Origin: Croceicoccus estronivorus
GTDB lineage: Bacteria; Pseudomonadota; Alphaproteobacteria; Sphingomonadales; Sphingomonadaceae
DNA length: 64,000 nucleotides
Assembly (NCBI RefSeq): GCF_001625325.1
Contig: NZ_JRQQ01000002.1
Location: forward strand, 434,001 to 498,000
Reading direction: 5' to 3'
The notes below the pieces were generated by a model. That model searched no databases. It was given only the letters and a program-made list of their open reading frames with translations, and was not told the DNA's origin. This document shows positions 55,327 through 64,000 of this stretch, piece after piece. The position numbers and the translations under genes were made by a program. The stretch's first letter is position 1. Every line of letters begins with the position of its first letter.

Positions 55327-55363
55327 AAAAGCCGCGTGCAGCAAATGCTGCACGCGGCTTTTT
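55327..55363. terminator. Bidirectional terminator between lipoprotein gene and hup
   Basis: AAAAGCCGCGTGCAGCA pairs perfectly with TGCTGCACGCGGCTTTT around a 2-base loop, with A and T tracts on each side. It ends the plus-strand lipoprotein transcript and the minus-strand hup transcript. Confidence 0.95.
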
Positions 55364-55406
55364 CATCGACTGGCCGCGAGGCATAACGGCCTGTCAGGTT
55401 TCAGTC

Positions 55407-55679
55407 TTAGTTGACCGCATCCTTCAGGCCCTTGCCGGCCTTGAACTTCGGCTGGGTCGATGCCTTGATCGTCATCGCTTCACCCGTGCGCGGGTTGCGG
55501 CCGGTCGAGGCCTTGCGCTTTGCGGTCGAGAAGGTTCCGAAACCGACCAGACGGACTTCATCGCCCTTCGCCAGCGCCGAGGTGATCGAATCGAAGACAC
55601 CCTCAACAGCCTTGGTCGCATCGCCACGGGAAAGGCCGCTGGAATCGGCAACGGCGCTGATCAGATCGTTTTTGTTCAT
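55407..55679 (-). CDS. hup: DNA-binding protein HU
   Basis: The 90-residue protein has the HU layout: MNKNDLISAVADSSGLS, FGTFSTAKRKAS, GRNPRTGEAMTI (the DNA-grasping arm) and PKFKAGKGLKDAV. It compacts and bends DNA as a dimer. It lies downstream of lon on the same strand with a 236-bp gap that must hold its promoter; the lon-hup order is conserved in proteobacteria. Confidence 0.97.
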   Translation of the reverse strand: MNKNDLISAVADSSGLSRGDATKAVEGVFDSITSALAKGDEVRLVGFGTFSTAKRKASTGRNPRTGEAMTIKASTQPKFKAGKGLKDAVN

Positions 55680-55915
55680 GGTCTTTTAAACCCCCTACCT
55701 AGAGAAAATTCGTAGTCGTTGAATTGCCTCTCCAACGGTGCGCGACTTGAGCGGGTTTTCGGCTCTCTGTCAAAGGCAATAACGGCGCAAAAGTGCGGTT
55801 TTCAACCGATTCGCCTGCCATTTTCGACGAACCGTTTACGTAAAGGACGCATGTTGCGCTGCGGAAACCCGAAGGTCCCCGCAGCCAGGTCCCGAGTCGC
55901 TGCGTTGCAGCAGAA

Positions 55916-58309
55916 TCAGTGAGCCGTTTGCGAGGCTGGCCCACCCGGGGCCGGGTGGCCCGGCTGGCTCGCCAAATCGTCGTCTTCCGTCCACTCAATC
56001 GCAACCAACGCATCCGTCAAAGCCCGCTTGAGCACTTCGTCGACATGCGCCACCGGGATGATTTCCAGCCCTTGCTTCACATTGTCGGGAATTTCGACGA
56101 GGTCCTTCACGTTTTCTTCCGGGATCAACACTGTCTTGATTCCACCGCGCAATGCCGCCAGCAGCTTTTCCTTCAGCCCACCGATTGCAAGGACCCGTCC
56201 GCGCAAGGTGACTTCACCTGTCATGGCAACGTCGGGCCGCACCGCAATGCCGGTCAGGGTCGAAACGATGGACGTTACCATGCCCACACCGGCACTTGGC
56301 CCATCCTTCGGCACCGCACCTTCGGGAAGGTGAATATGGATATTCTTGCGCTGAAACAGCGAAGGCTTGATCCCATAAGCAGGTGCACGCGCCTTCACGA
56401 AGCTGAAAGCGGTCTGAATCGATTCATTCATGACCTCGCCCAGCTTGCCCGTGCTCCGGATTTCACCTTTACCCGGCGTCGTAACGCTTTCGATGGTCAG
56501 CAGTTCACCGCCGACCTCCGTCCAGGCCAGACCGGTCACGGCCCCGACCTGGGCCTCCTCTTCGGACATGCCATGCTTGAACTTGCGCACCCCGGCATAA
56601 TCGCCAAGGTTTTCCGGCGTAATCGTGATGCTCGTCGCTTCCTTTTCCAGGATCTTGCGCAACACCTTGCGCGCCAGCCGCGCAATTTCGCGTTCCAGCG
56701 TCCGTACGCCCGCTTCGCGCGTGTAGTAACGGATCAGATCGCGCAGACCTTCCTCCGTGAGAGTGAATTCACCCTTGCGAAGCCCGTGCTGCTTCACTTG
56801 CTTGGGTACGAGGTGCCGCTGGGCAATCTCGACCTTTTCATCCTCGGTGTAGCCTTCCAGCCGAATGATCTCCATGCGGTCGAGCAGCGGCTGCGGCAGG
56901 TTGAGGCTGTTCGCAGTGGTAACGAACATGATGTCGGAAAGATCGTAATCCAGTTCCAGATAGTGATCCTGGAACTTGGCGTTCTGTTCCGGGTCCAGCA
57001 CCTCAAGCAGTGCCGATGCCGGATCACCCCGGAAATCCTGGCCGAGCTTGTCGATTTCATCGAGCAGGAAAAGCGGGTTTGACGTACCTGCTTTACGCAG
57101 ATTGGAAATAATCTTGCCCGGCAGCGAACCGATATAGGTCCGCCGGTGTCCACGGATTTCGGCCTCGTCCCGCACACCGCCTAGCGATTGGCGCACGAAT
57201 TCACGGCCCGTCGCCTTGGCGATGGACTTGCCCAGGCTGGTCTTGCCGACGCCCGGCGGACCGACGAGGCACAGAATCGGCCCTTTCAGTTTATTGGTGC
57301 GCGCCTGAACCGCGAGATACTCCACGATCCGTTCCTTGACCTTGTCGAGCGCGTAGTGATCTTCATCGAGAATGGCCTGAGCCTTGGCGATATCCTTTTT
57401 CAGCCGGCTCTTCTTACCCCACGGGAGGCCAAGCAAAACGTCGAGATAGTTGCGGATGACTGTAGCCTCCGCACTCATCGGTTGCATGGTCTTCAGCTTC
57501 TTGAGTTCCGCCGTTGCTTTGGCCTTGGCTTCCTTCGACAGCTTGAGCGTGTCGATCTTTTCCTGCAGCTCGGCCACTTCGTCGGCTTCGCTGTCATCGC
57601 CGCCGCCCAGTTCCGACTGAATCGCCTTCAACTGTTCGTTGAGATAATATTCGCGCTGGGTCTTCTCCATCTGCCGTTTCACGCGACCACGGATCTTACG
57701 TTCCACTTGCAGGACCGAAAGCTCGCCTTCCATGAAGGAATAGACCATTTCGAGCCGCTTGAACGGATCACGCTCCGTCAGGAGTGCCTGCTTGTCCGAA
57801 ACTTTTGCGCTCAGATTCGCCGCAATCGTATCGGCCAACCGTGCAGGGTCGTCGATCTCGGCCAGTTGCTCGCCAAGATCCTCCGGCAGTTTTTTGTTCA
57901 GCTTCGCATATTCGCCAAATTGTTCGACGACGCTGCGCATCATGGCCGACACTTCCGTGCCTTCCGCCGTTTCGGTGTCCAGCAATTCGACCTGAGCGAC
58001 GACAAAGCCCTTCTCCTCCCGCATGGAGGCGAGCTTCGCGCGGCTGTGCCCTTCGACCAGCACGCGAACCGTGCCATCGGGCAGCTTGAGCAGTTGCAGA
58101 ACCTGGGCAACCACGCCGACATCGTAGAGATCGTCGTCGGCCGGATCGTCACAGCCCGGATCGAGCTGGGCCGCCAGGAAGATTTCCTTGTCGCCCGCCA
58201 TCACCTCTTCCAACGCAGCCACGGATTTCTCGCGCCCGACGAAGAGGGGGACGACCATACCGGGGAAGACGACAATGTCGCGCAAAGGCAGGAGGGGGTA
58301 GAGATTCAT
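55916..58309 (-). CDS. lon: ATP-dependent protease Lon
   Basis: The 797-residue protein has the N-terminal LAN domain ([20 protein letters not shown]), a coiled helical region, the AAA+ module with [15 protein letters not shown], and the serine-lysine protease domain with [11 protein letters not shown] (catalytic Ser) and [10 protein letters not shown] (catalytic Lys). It degrades damaged and regulatory proteins. No clear heat-shock promoter consensus was found upstream, though inverted repeats occur in the 225-bp gap. Confidence 0.97.
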   Translation of the reverse strand: MNLYPLLPLRDIVVFPGMVVPLFVGREKSVAALEEVMAGDKEIFLAAQLDPGCDDPADDDLYDVGVVAQVLQLLKLPDGTVRVLVEGHSRAKLASMREEKGFVVAQVELLDTETAEGTEVSAMMRSVVEQFGEYAKLNKKLPEDLGEQLAEIDDPARLADTIAANLSAKVSDKQALLTERDPFKRLEMVYSFMEGELSVLQVERKIRGRVKRQMEKTQREYYLNEQLKAIQSELGGGDDSEADEVAELQEKIDTLKLSKEAKAKATAELKKLKTMQPMSAEATVIRNYLDVLLGLPWGKKSRLKKDIAKAQAILDEDHYALDKVKERIVEYLAVQARTNKLKGPILCLVGPPGVGKTSLGKSIAKATGREFVRQSLGGVRDEAEIRGHRRTYIGSLPGKIISNLRKAGTSNPLFLLDEIDKLGQDFRGDPASALLEVLDPEQNAKFQDHYLELDYDLSDIMFVTTANSLNLPQPLLDRMEIIRLEGYTEDEKVEIAQRHLVPKQVKQHGLRKGEFTLTEEGLRDLIRYYTREAGVRTLEREIARLARKVLRKILEKEATSITITPENLGDYAGVRKFKHGMSEEEAQVGAVTGLAWTEVGGELLTIESVTTPGKGEIRSTGKLGEVMNESIQTAFSFVKARAPAYGIKPSLFQRKNIHIHLPEGAVPKDGPSAGVGMVTSIVSTLTGIAVRPDVAMTGEVTLRGRVLAIGGLKEKLLAALRGGIKTVLIPEENVKDLVEIPDNVKQGLEIIPVAHVDEVLKRALTDALVAIEWTEDDDLASQPGHPAPGGPASQTAH

Positions 58310-58491
58310 AAGCTCACAATTCCAGATTCAAGGACGTCTTTGAGACGTGCAGGGAGGAATTCCCTTGAGTTGAACCGAATATGGGGAGCCTATGGATGGC
58401 GCGCAATGGCCTTCTGGCCCTCATCTGTGGATGGGAGGGCCTGTAACAGGCAAATTTCGGGCTTAACGATGTGACATCGTCCGGAACTTGT

Positions 58492-58524
58492 TTCCGGCAG
58501 GTGCAGACTTCGCCCCTGCCGGAA
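58492..58524 (-). terminator. Stem-loop after the PEP-CTERM gene
   Basis: TTCCGGCAGG at 58492-58501 pairs perfectly with CCTGCCGGAA at 58515-58524 across a 13-base loop, 10 bp after the PEP-CTERM gene stop. There is no T tract, so termination is only likely. Confidence 0.45.
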
Positions 58525-58534
58525 GATGGTGAAA

Positions 58535-59596
58535 TCAGGCCGCGCGCCTGCGGCGGCGATACCCGATATACAGCCCGCCCAATGCAATCGCCATCAGGCC
58601 GAGAACGCCAGGTTCAGGGACGGGAGAGCCCCCGGAACTGCTGCCTCCGCTGGACCCGGAAGGCGGGGTCGAAGGCGGAACATAACCGCCACCATAAGTC
58701 CCAACATGCATTTCGCCGTCCTGGTTCAGGTTGCCAAACACACCTGATCCCTGGATGTAATTATAGGTATGCGCATCGGCCTTGGGCGCAAGCACACTGC
58801 CCCCCCAGGCCGTGGTCAAAGTCAGATCTTCGGCATCGGGGAAATTCCAGATGACCTTTTCGCCGAGATTGTTGGTACCGCCCAGAAAGTTGTCATTGAG
58901 ATTGATCGACGTGCCGCTGACGTTCACGACGACCGTTTCCGCGCCGTTGAGATTGAACTGAATCTCGCCGATGCTGTTGAGCTGGTCAGACGTGATATTG
59001 AACACGGCCATGCCATCGCTGCCAGGCTGTGCATTGAAAGTGCCGCGATTTCCGGAAATCTCCATCTGACTGTTCGCGGAAAGCGTGCTCATTTCATATG
59101 ACAGGTTGTTCATGCTGGTCGTCAGCAGGCTCTTGTCCTGCTGCAATCCCTGCGCAAACGCGGGGTCCGACGCGGCAAGACCGGTCGTGACGGTATTCTG
59201 ATTGATGTTGGTGTGGGACAATGAACCACCGACCAGAACGGTCTGGGGATCGCCATTGAGATTGAAGCCGCTATCGACATTCCCGCCAATGATCGCGCCC
59301 GAACCGTTATTCAGGTTCTTGGTCCCGCCCGTGACATTGCCGACCACGGTAAGGCCCGGCTGCGCACTGGGGGAAGGCGCGACCTGCGCGATGTTATAGT
59401 TCGACGAGTTACCCGAGAGATCGCCGCCGACGAACGTGCGCCCTTCGACTTCCGAGCTGGAAACGAGGTCGCCCAGCACGATCAGGTTCCATTCGCTCAG
59501 CGCATTGATGCCCGAAGGGGTGTCAGCGTGAGCCGGTGTCACGAACATGGCGGCGGCAAACAACAAGGCCGCACGGGAGCGACGAATCAATTTCAT
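58535..59596 (-). CDS. Choice-of-anchor A family PEP-CTERM surface protein
   Basis: The 353-residue protein has a signal peptide (cut near PAHA at 24) and an asparagine- and glycine-rich beta domain like the choice-of-anchor A family: LSEWNLIVLGDLVSSSEVEGRTFVGGDL in part, then VIWNFPDAEDLTL and WGGSVLAPKA. A low-complexity Pro/Ser/Gly linker precedes the sorting signal: VPEP, a membrane helix and RRRRR. PEP-CTERM proteins are processed by an exosortase and linked to exopolysaccharide. No exosortase gene lies in this window. Confidence 0.87.
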   Translation of the reverse strand: MKLIRRSRAALLFAAAMFVTPAHADTPSGINALSEWNLIVLGDLVSSSEVEGRTFVGGDLSGNSSNYNIAQVAPSPSAQPGLTVVGNVTGGTKNLNNGSGAIIGGNVDSGFNLNGDPQTVLVGGSLSHTNINQNTVTTGLAASDPAFAQGLQQDKSLLTTSMNNLSYEMSTLSANSQMEISGNRGTFNAQPGSDGMAVFNITSDQLNSIGEIQFNLNGAETVVVNVSGTSINLNDNFLGGTNNLGEKVIWNFPDAEDLTLTTAWGGSVLAPKADAHTYNYIQGSGVFGNLNQDGEMHVGTYGGGYVPPSTPPSGSSGGSSSGGSPVPEPGVLGLMAIALGGLYIGYRRRRRAA

Positions 59597-60035
59597 TCCA
59601 ACCTCTGTTTCGAAGGGGCACGGGTACGCGTGGGCAAATAGGGATCGAAAGCGCTCAGAAAAGAAACTATTTCAAGCTGTCCCGAACCGGGATGCCGGAT
59701 ACCCTCAATTCCGTCGGGACCACTGCACCAAGAGGCAAAAGTGACAAAGTTGACAGGGTTCTGACGATAACAATTCCTCCCTTCCGCCAGCGGCAATGCA
59801 GCTACTCCAGAGCGGGTGAAAAGTGGCCGTTCCATGCCTGTTTTCAAAGCATTTTTCATTGAAGTAGGAAAACGGTTTCGCGAAAACTTCAAGCTGAACG
59901 CCTGACTATCCCACCCGCCGCATTCATCTTCGAATACTTGTTTCCGCAAGCCGCAAAACATAAGGGGGGCAGCCGTCCAATCGGTCACAGCTACCCCCTG
60001 CGCCGAGCCAATGGCTCATGCGAAATGCAAACGAC
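59597..60035. other. Intergenic stretch upstream of the PEP-CTERM gene
   Basis: This 439-bp gap contains only weak open frames (one of 131 codons on the minus strand lacks any domain or ribosome site). A partly symmetric segment around TGACAAAGTTGACAG near 59740 could be an operator or hold a -35 box. The region should carry the promoter of the PEP-CTERM gene and the end of the NTF2-like transcript; I see no clear terminator. Confidence 0.4.
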
Positions 60036-60404
60036 CTAGGCTTGCGGCACGATCTCGATCCGGACGATCTTGCCATTCTCGGCTGTATAATGGCCGGTCA
60101 GATTTAGAACCATCTCCTGACCCTTGGGAATGGGCTGGCCCAAGAAATCCGCGATATCCGCCTTGGCAGTGAGGCTGTCTCGAATTTTCACGGTAGCGGA
60201 GTTGCCCTCAACCGCAATTTCCTGCGGCTCCATGACATCGATGAATTGATCGGTCATGAACTGGTACGTCGCAAGGTATGCGTCCCGACCAAACTGCGTG
60301 CCCATTGCCGAAACCAGTTCAACCTGGGGGTCGAGCAATTGCGACAGACGATCCGAATCCACCGAGTTATAGGCAGCATAGTATGACCTGATGAGGTCTT
60401 CCAT
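60036..60404 (-). CDS. NTF2/SnoaL-like fold protein
   Basis: About 122 residues from the ATG at 60404 (GAGAGG upstream; ATG two codons earlier also possible). It shows the NTF2-like pattern: an opening helix DLIRSYYAAYNSVDSDRL, LLDPQVEL, and closing beta strands with MVLNLTGHYTAENGKIVRIEI. Such folds host isomerases, hydrolases and non-enzymatic ligand-binding proteins; no catalytic residues can be assigned. It follows ybaB on the same strand after 55 bp. Confidence 0.7.
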   Translation of the reverse strand: MEDLIRSYYAAYNSVDSDRLSQLLDPQVELVSAMGTQFGRDAYLATYQFMTDQFIDVMEPQEIAVEGNSATVKIRDSLTAKADIADFLGQPIPKGQEMVLNLTGHYTAENGKIVRIEIVPQA

Positions 60405-60459
60405 TGGCATCCTCTCCCTATTTATTTTCTGGATTGCGCCTCACCGCGAGGCCGCCGGA

Positions 60460-60801
60460 TTACCCCAATCCGGGGAAATTGAATCCCGGCGGCAGGCCGA
60501 GCCCTTGTTGCATACGGCCCATTTCCTCGTTGGCGATCTGATCGGCCTTGGTCCGCGCATCGTTGAAGGCCGCTGTCACCAGATCTTCGAGCACTTGCTT
60601 GTCATCGGGCACGATCAGGCTGTCGTCGATCGACACGCCCAGAACCCGGCCCTTGGCACTGCAACGGATTTTGACAAGACCGCCGCCCGACACACCTTCC
60701 ACTTCCAGCGCATCCAGCTTGGCCTGCGCATCGTTCATCTGCTTCTGGATAGTCTCGGCCGCCTGTTGGGCCGCCTTGAGCATCTCTTCCATCGACTTCA
60801 T
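60460..60801 (-). CDS. ybaB: YbaB/EbfC nucleoid-associated protein
   Basis: The 113-residue protein has the usual helix-strand-helix layout: a methionine- and glutamine-rich N-terminal helix (MEEMLKAAQQAAETIQKQM), EVEGVSGGGLVKIRCSAKGRV and the DLVTAAFNDARTKAD helix. It binds DNA as a dimer. It follows dnaX by 10 bp; the dnaX-ybaB pair is highly conserved. Confidence 0.95.
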   Translation of the reverse strand: MKSMEEMLKAAQQAAETIQKQMNDAQAKLDALEVEGVSGGGLVKIRCSAKGRVLGVSIDDSLIVPDDKQVLEDLVTAAFNDARTKADQIANEEMGRMQQGLGLPPGFNFPGLG

Positions 60802-60811
60802 CGGTTAATCC

Positions 60812-62665
60812 TCAAGCTCTCTTGGTCCATTGACGCTCACGCCCATGAGGCGAAGCGCCTTCTTCGACAATTTCTGCGCCGGGGAACGCCGCCATCGCGG
60901 CTTCTACCAGCGGGTCGCGCAACAAGGCCGCGGCGGCGTTGGCTTTCTCGGCCTCTGCCACTTCGCGCAGGGACGGGGCGCCTTCGCCCTCACCTTTTTC
61001 AACCTGCCATTTCGTGCCGGTCGACTTGTACAATGCATCGCGCAATTCCGACACGGGATCGACAGCCAGCCCCGGAACAAGCGAAAAGATCAGCTTGCCG
61101 GGCGCGAGGTCTATCACCCGCAACCAGTCGCGCATCAGTTGCGCAATCCGCAAATGCCCTGCCCGATCGACCTGTTCGACCAGATCGTGCCAGTTTACCG
61201 AAGCGACCGGCGCAGATGCCCCGGCAGACGCCCCTTCACCCTGCGGCGCGGCAATACCGCTGGCGGCCATTTCCTCCAGCCGTTTAACCAGCGATCCCGG
61301 ATCGGGCAGATCCGCGGCATGGAGAACACGCAACAAGGCCATTTGCGCCGCAACTTGCGGGTCGGGCGCATTGCGCACCTCATCATGCCCCTTCAGCAGC
61401 AATTGCCATAGCCGGTGAAGCTGCGCCGCACCCAGCTTTTCCGCCCATTCCTCAATCGTGGCGCGTTCTTCAGCAGTCGGAGCATCCGCCCCGCTGCGGC
61501 CAACCTGGCACACGGTGACGCGATGCGTAAAATCCATCAGCGAACGCATGAGGGCAAGCGGTTCCACACCCAGCGCGTATTGCCGATCCATCCCTTCCAG
61601 CAACGTCCGGGCATCGCCAGCCAGAATCGCGGCAAACAGGTCGCGCTGCGCACTCTTGTCCGCAAGGCCCAGCATGTCGCGAACCCGTTCGGCCACGACA
61701 CGCCCACCCGTATCGAGATCGGCGTGCGCAATAGCCTGGTCGAGAATCGACAACCCGTCGCGCACCGAACCTTCGGCCGCACCGGCGATCAGGTGCAAGG
61801 CCTCCGCATCCGCTTCCACGCCTTCCTTGTCGCAGATTCCGGCGAAATGGTCCTGCAACATCGGCGTCGGAATCCGACGCAAGTCAAACCGCTGGCACCG
61901 CGACAGGACCGTAACTGGCAACTTGTCCACCTCGGTGGTGGCGAACAGGAATTTCACATGCGCGGGCGGCTCCTCAAGTGTCTTCAGCAAAGCATTGAAA
62001 GCATTGCGAGACAGCATGTGAACTTCGTCGATGATATAGATCTTGTAGCGAGCGCTGACAGCGGCGTAGCGGACTGCCTCGACGATTTCGCGCACGTCAT
62101 CGACACCGGTATGGCTGGCGGCATCCATTTCGATCACGTCGATGTGGCGACCTTCGGCAATGGCCTGGCAGGGTTCACACTGACCGCATGGAGCGATGGT
62201 CGGGCCGCCCTGCCCATCGGGCCCAATGCAATTGAGCGCCTTGGCGATCAGCCGTGCGGTAGAGGTCTTTCCCACCCCCCGCACGCCCGTCATCAGGAAG
62301 GCATGAGCCAGCCGTTCGCGTTCTATCGCGTTGGCCAGCGTGCGCACCATCGCCTCCTGCCCGATCAGTTCCGCGAAAGTCTGCGGCCGGTATTTGCGGG
62401 CCAGCACGCGATAAGGCTGCGCTGCGGCGGGTGGAACCACGGTCGGCGCCGAAGCGGCATCGGAGACCTCTGTCGATTCGGCAGCAGGAGCCACCGGCTC
62501 CGGCACGGCGTCTTCCGGTGCAGATTGGGCCGGTGGGGATTGGGCCTGTTCCGGCGCGCCAAACATCGAAGACTGCCCTGCCGCCTCCAGTTCAGCGGCA
62601 CTGGGGGCGGTTTTCTCGCCTTCGTTCTCTGGCTCGTCGCCAAACATGTCGGGTGAATCGGCCAT
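60812..62665 (-). CDS. dnaX: DNA polymerase III subunit gamma/tau
   Basis: About 617 residues from the ATG at 62665 (MADSPDMFGDEP). An acidic, proline/alanine-rich N-terminal extension of about 85 residues precedes the clamp-loader ATPase, which is unusual compared with E. coli but common in Alphaproteobacteria. The ATPase has GVRGVGKTSTARLIAKALNC, a four-cysteine zinc site ending PCGQCEPCQAI, and the SRC-like LSRCQRFDLRRI. It loads the sliding clamp. No slippery frameshift heptamer was recognised. Confidence 0.95.
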   Translation of the reverse strand: MADSPDMFGDEPENEGEKTAPSAAELEAAGQSSMFGAPEQAQSPPAQSAPEDAVPEPVAPAAESTEVSDAASAPTVVPPAAAQPYRVLARKYRPQTFAELIGQEAMVRTLANAIERERLAHAFLMTGVRGVGKTSTARLIAKALNCIGPDGQGGPTIAPCGQCEPCQAIAEGRHIDVIEMDAASHTGVDDVREIVEAVRYAAVSARYKIYIIDEVHMLSRNAFNALLKTLEEPPAHVKFLFATTEVDKLPVTVLSRCQRFDLRRIPTPMLQDHFAGICDKEGVEADAEALHLIAGAAEGSVRDGLSILDQAIAHADLDTGGRVVAERVRDMLGLADKSAQRDLFAAILAGDARTLLEGMDRQYALGVEPLALMRSLMDFTHRVTVCQVGRSGADAPTAEERATIEEWAEKLGAAQLHRLWQLLLKGHDEVRNAPDPQVAAQMALLRVLHAADLPDPGSLVKRLEEMAASGIAAPQGEGASAGASAPVASVNWHDLVEQVDRAGHLRIAQLMRDWLRVIDLAPGKLIFSLVPGLAVDPVSELRDALYKSTGTKWQVEKGEGEGAPSLREVAEAEKANAAAALLRDPLVEAAMAAFPGAEIVEEGASPHGRERQWTKRA

Positions 62666-62741
62666 CGCGCTCAAGTTAGGGCCTCAAGCGGCGATTGTCA
62701 GGGGAAAAGGGTCTCGGGCGAGACCTCATCTTGGGGAAAAG

Positions 62742-62826
62742 GAGCCGAGCGACCCGCCGCAATCCGTTGTGGCTGCTTCCTTCCGGACCTGACCAAGTTG
62801 GCGAACGCAAACGTCCACCCGACTCC
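62742..62826 (-). ncRNA. ffs: Signal recognition particle RNA (bacterial small type)
   Basis: The minus strand contains the conserved SRP domain IV apical loop GGTCAGGTCCGGAAGGAAGC, flanked by CCAACTT and AGCCACAACG. The ends GAGTCG and CGGCTC pair to close the hairpin. It binds Ffh and works with FtsY. The exact ends are approximate; the closing helix may extend a few bases on either side. It lies just upstream of dnaX, as in many proteobacteria. Confidence 0.9.
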
Positions 62827-62965
62827 CGGCGCGGCATATGGCTGCGCTCCGGCAAGAATGCAAGACTTCCCGGCCGCGCTTCATTCAGGGGATTCATCGG
62901 GGTGGCGGCACAGGCAACGGCCACCGTTCGCACGGCGGCACCCACCAGAGAGCAAAAAGCACCGA

Positions 62966-63244
62966 TTATTTGAAATTGTCGGCGTAGGCCTGAATCTTCA
63001 GGCGCTTGGGCGGTGTCGCGTGAACACGGGCCGCAATGCCGTACTTTGCGGCATAGGCCTGCGCCTCTTCCTTGTTCGGGAACCGCAGCTGGACCTGCGC
63101 CTGCATATCCCCGCTGCCGGCCCAGCCCATCAACGGGTCAGGCTTGCGCGCTTCAGCCGGCGCGAATTCAAGGATCCACTGATCGCAAAGCGCCTTGCCG
63201 GACTGCATGGCGTTCTTCGGGCGTTGGTAGATGCGTGCAGACAT
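62966..63244 (-). CDS. NDUFS4-like complex I accessory subunit
   Basis: The 92-residue protein starts at the ATG at 63244 (MSARIYQRPKNAMQSG). It matches the ETC complex I subunit family: MQSGKALCDQWILEFAP, PLMGWAGSGDMQAQVQLRF and ARVHATPPKRLKIQAYADNF. In Alphaproteobacteria and mitochondria it binds NADH dehydrogenase near the N module. It stands apart from the nuo operon, as is usual for this gene. Confidence 0.88.
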   Translation of the reverse strand: MSARIYQRPKNAMQSGKALCDQWILEFAPAEARKPDPLMGWAGSGDMQAQVQLRFPNKEEAQAYAAKYGIAARVHATPPKRLKIQAYADNFK

Positions 63245-63302
63245 GCCTTGGCACTGTCCCGAATCGCCGACGAAATCAAGAGTGCTTGCCACCGTGCAGC
63301 AT

Positions 63303-64000
63303 TTAACGGCGCGAATTTTCGAAAGCGTTCTTCGTTTTCAGGCTCGGCGCTTCTTTCCAGGGCTCTTCCGGCCAGCGATGCCGCGGGTAACGGCCTTTCA
63401 TTTCCTTGGCCACATCGCGCCAGCTCCCTCGCCAGAATCCGGGCAAATCGCGCGTCGCCTGAATCGGTCTTCCCGCCGGAGAGGTAAGTTGCAGGAGCAA
63501 GGGCGTGTTGCCCGCCATGGGGTGCCGGTCCAACCCGAACAACGCCTGCACACGCACTTCCACACAGGGGCCGCCCTCATGCGCGTAGTCGATGGCATGG
63601 CGGGTCCCGGCCGGGCTGGTGAACTCACGCGGAGTAAGGCGATCGAGCTGCTGACGGCTGTCCCAGTCGAGCCGTCCGAGCAGAGCATCCACCAATGCCC
63701 CTTTGGGCAGATCGCAATCGCGCCGCCCCTGCAACAGCGGGGCGAGCCATTCCTCCGCCTCTTGCGCCAGACGTTCGGGCGACAAGGCGTCCAACTCCGC
63801 ATAGCGCGCCCGCGCCATCAGTGCCGCCGGGAGCAATTCGGGCAGCCGGTTTTTCGCCTTTTCCAGCAGAAGCGCCGCAACGGCATCCGGATCGGGCCGG
63901 GAATCCGGTCCGCTGGAAAGAGTGATCGCGCCCAGCCGGCGTTCCAGCCGCGCTTCGACACGCCCTTCCGTCTCATTCCAGCGCAGTTGCGAGCGACGCT
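63303..64000 (-). CDS. hrpB: ATP-dependent helicase HrpB, C-terminal part (runs off window)
   Basis: The frame is open from the window edge to the stop at 63303, giving the last 232 or so residues. It contains the HrpB-specific C-terminal domain: WDSRQQLDRLTPREFTSPAG, VEVRVQALFGLDRHP, TSPAGRPIQATRDLPGFWRGSW and the end EMKGRYPRHRWPEEPW. HrpB is a DEAH-box helicase of uncertain role. The helicase core lies outside the window. Confidence 0.92.
   Translation of the reverse strand, partial: RRSQLRWNETEGRVEARLERRLGAITLSSGPDSRPDPDAVAALLLEKAKNRLPELLPAALMARARYAELDALSPERLAQEAEEWLAPLLQGRRDCDLPKGALVDALLGRLDWDSRQQLDRLTPREFTSPAGTRHAIDYAHEGGPCVEVRVQALFGLDRHPMAGNTPLLLQLTSPAGRPIQATRDLPGFWRGSWRDVAKEMKGRYPRHRWPEEPWKEAPSLKTKNAFENSRR

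Noticed and set aside
59593-59988. 131-codon frame upstream of the PEP-CTERM gene
   Set aside because: No ribosome site, no domain, and unusual composition; it overlaps the PEP-CTERM start and probably its promoter.

Overview
The window looks like a chromosome segment of a sphingomonad (Alphaproteobacteria, Sphingomonadales; Erythrobacteraceae or Sphingomonadaceae would fit), with an integrated mobile element at its left end. The alphaproteobacterial assignment rests on the uppS-cdsA-dxr-rseP-bamA order, the system I cytochrome c genes, the NDUFS4-like complex I subunit, and a GAAC-N7-GAAC (LexA-type) operator. The bamA-skp-fabZ block lacks the lpxD/lpxA/lpxB genes that usually sit there, as expected for a sphingolipid-bearing, LPS-poor lineage.

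1-7970 is an integrative element abutting the 3' end of a tRNA-Met gene. Reading leftward from the tRNA there are two tyrosine recombinase genes, both broken (a frameshift in one, an in-frame TGA in the other). They are followed by a small ORF, an AlpA/Xis-type regulator, a small unknown, and a P4-like primase-helicase. Next come a 260-bp cluster of about 14 TCGGTA repeats (a likely origin), a small terminase subunit, and a large terminase subunit that runs off the window. This order (int, alpA, primase, origin, terS-terL) resembles a phage satellite of the capsid-forming PICI type or a minimal prophage.

8100-29100 is ordinary chromosome. It holds fatty acid synthesis (fabF, acpP) with mltG and a 2H phosphoesterase, then aspS, rnd-oxyR, a HisKA_2 kinase, an OmpA-like protein, pgsA and an LplT-like transporter. 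An EVE protein, a 2OG oxygenase and a GGDEF-EAL protein follow. The translationally coupled run dapF-mtaB-ftsY-yciB and a PuuD-like membrane protein close it, ending at a strong terminator.

29250-37400 holds kup, a compact ccmC-D-E-F-G-H-I operon (with the very short ccmD) and a Leu/Glu-type dehydrogenase, then tRNA-His. 37500-50000 holds a prolyl-hydroxylase-like gene, a DksA-like gene, rpmE, fabZ, skp, bamA, rseP, dxr, cdsA, uppS, frr, pyrH, tsf and rpsB: envelope assembly, isoprenoid and phospholipid precursors, and translation. Upstream of rpsB, and divergent from it, is an 88-residue membrane protein whose promoter appears to carry a LexA box between -35 and -10.

50450-64000 holds pssA-psd (phosphatidylethanolamine synthesis), a PAP2/Aur1-like membrane enzyme, tRNA-Tyr, an RlmB-type methyltransferase with a lipoprotein, hup, lon, a PEP-CTERM choice-of-anchor-A protein, an NTF2-like protein, ybaB-dnaX, the SRP RNA, an NDUFS4-like subunit and the 3' part of hrpB.

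All function calls come from reading translated sequence and motifs; no database search was run.
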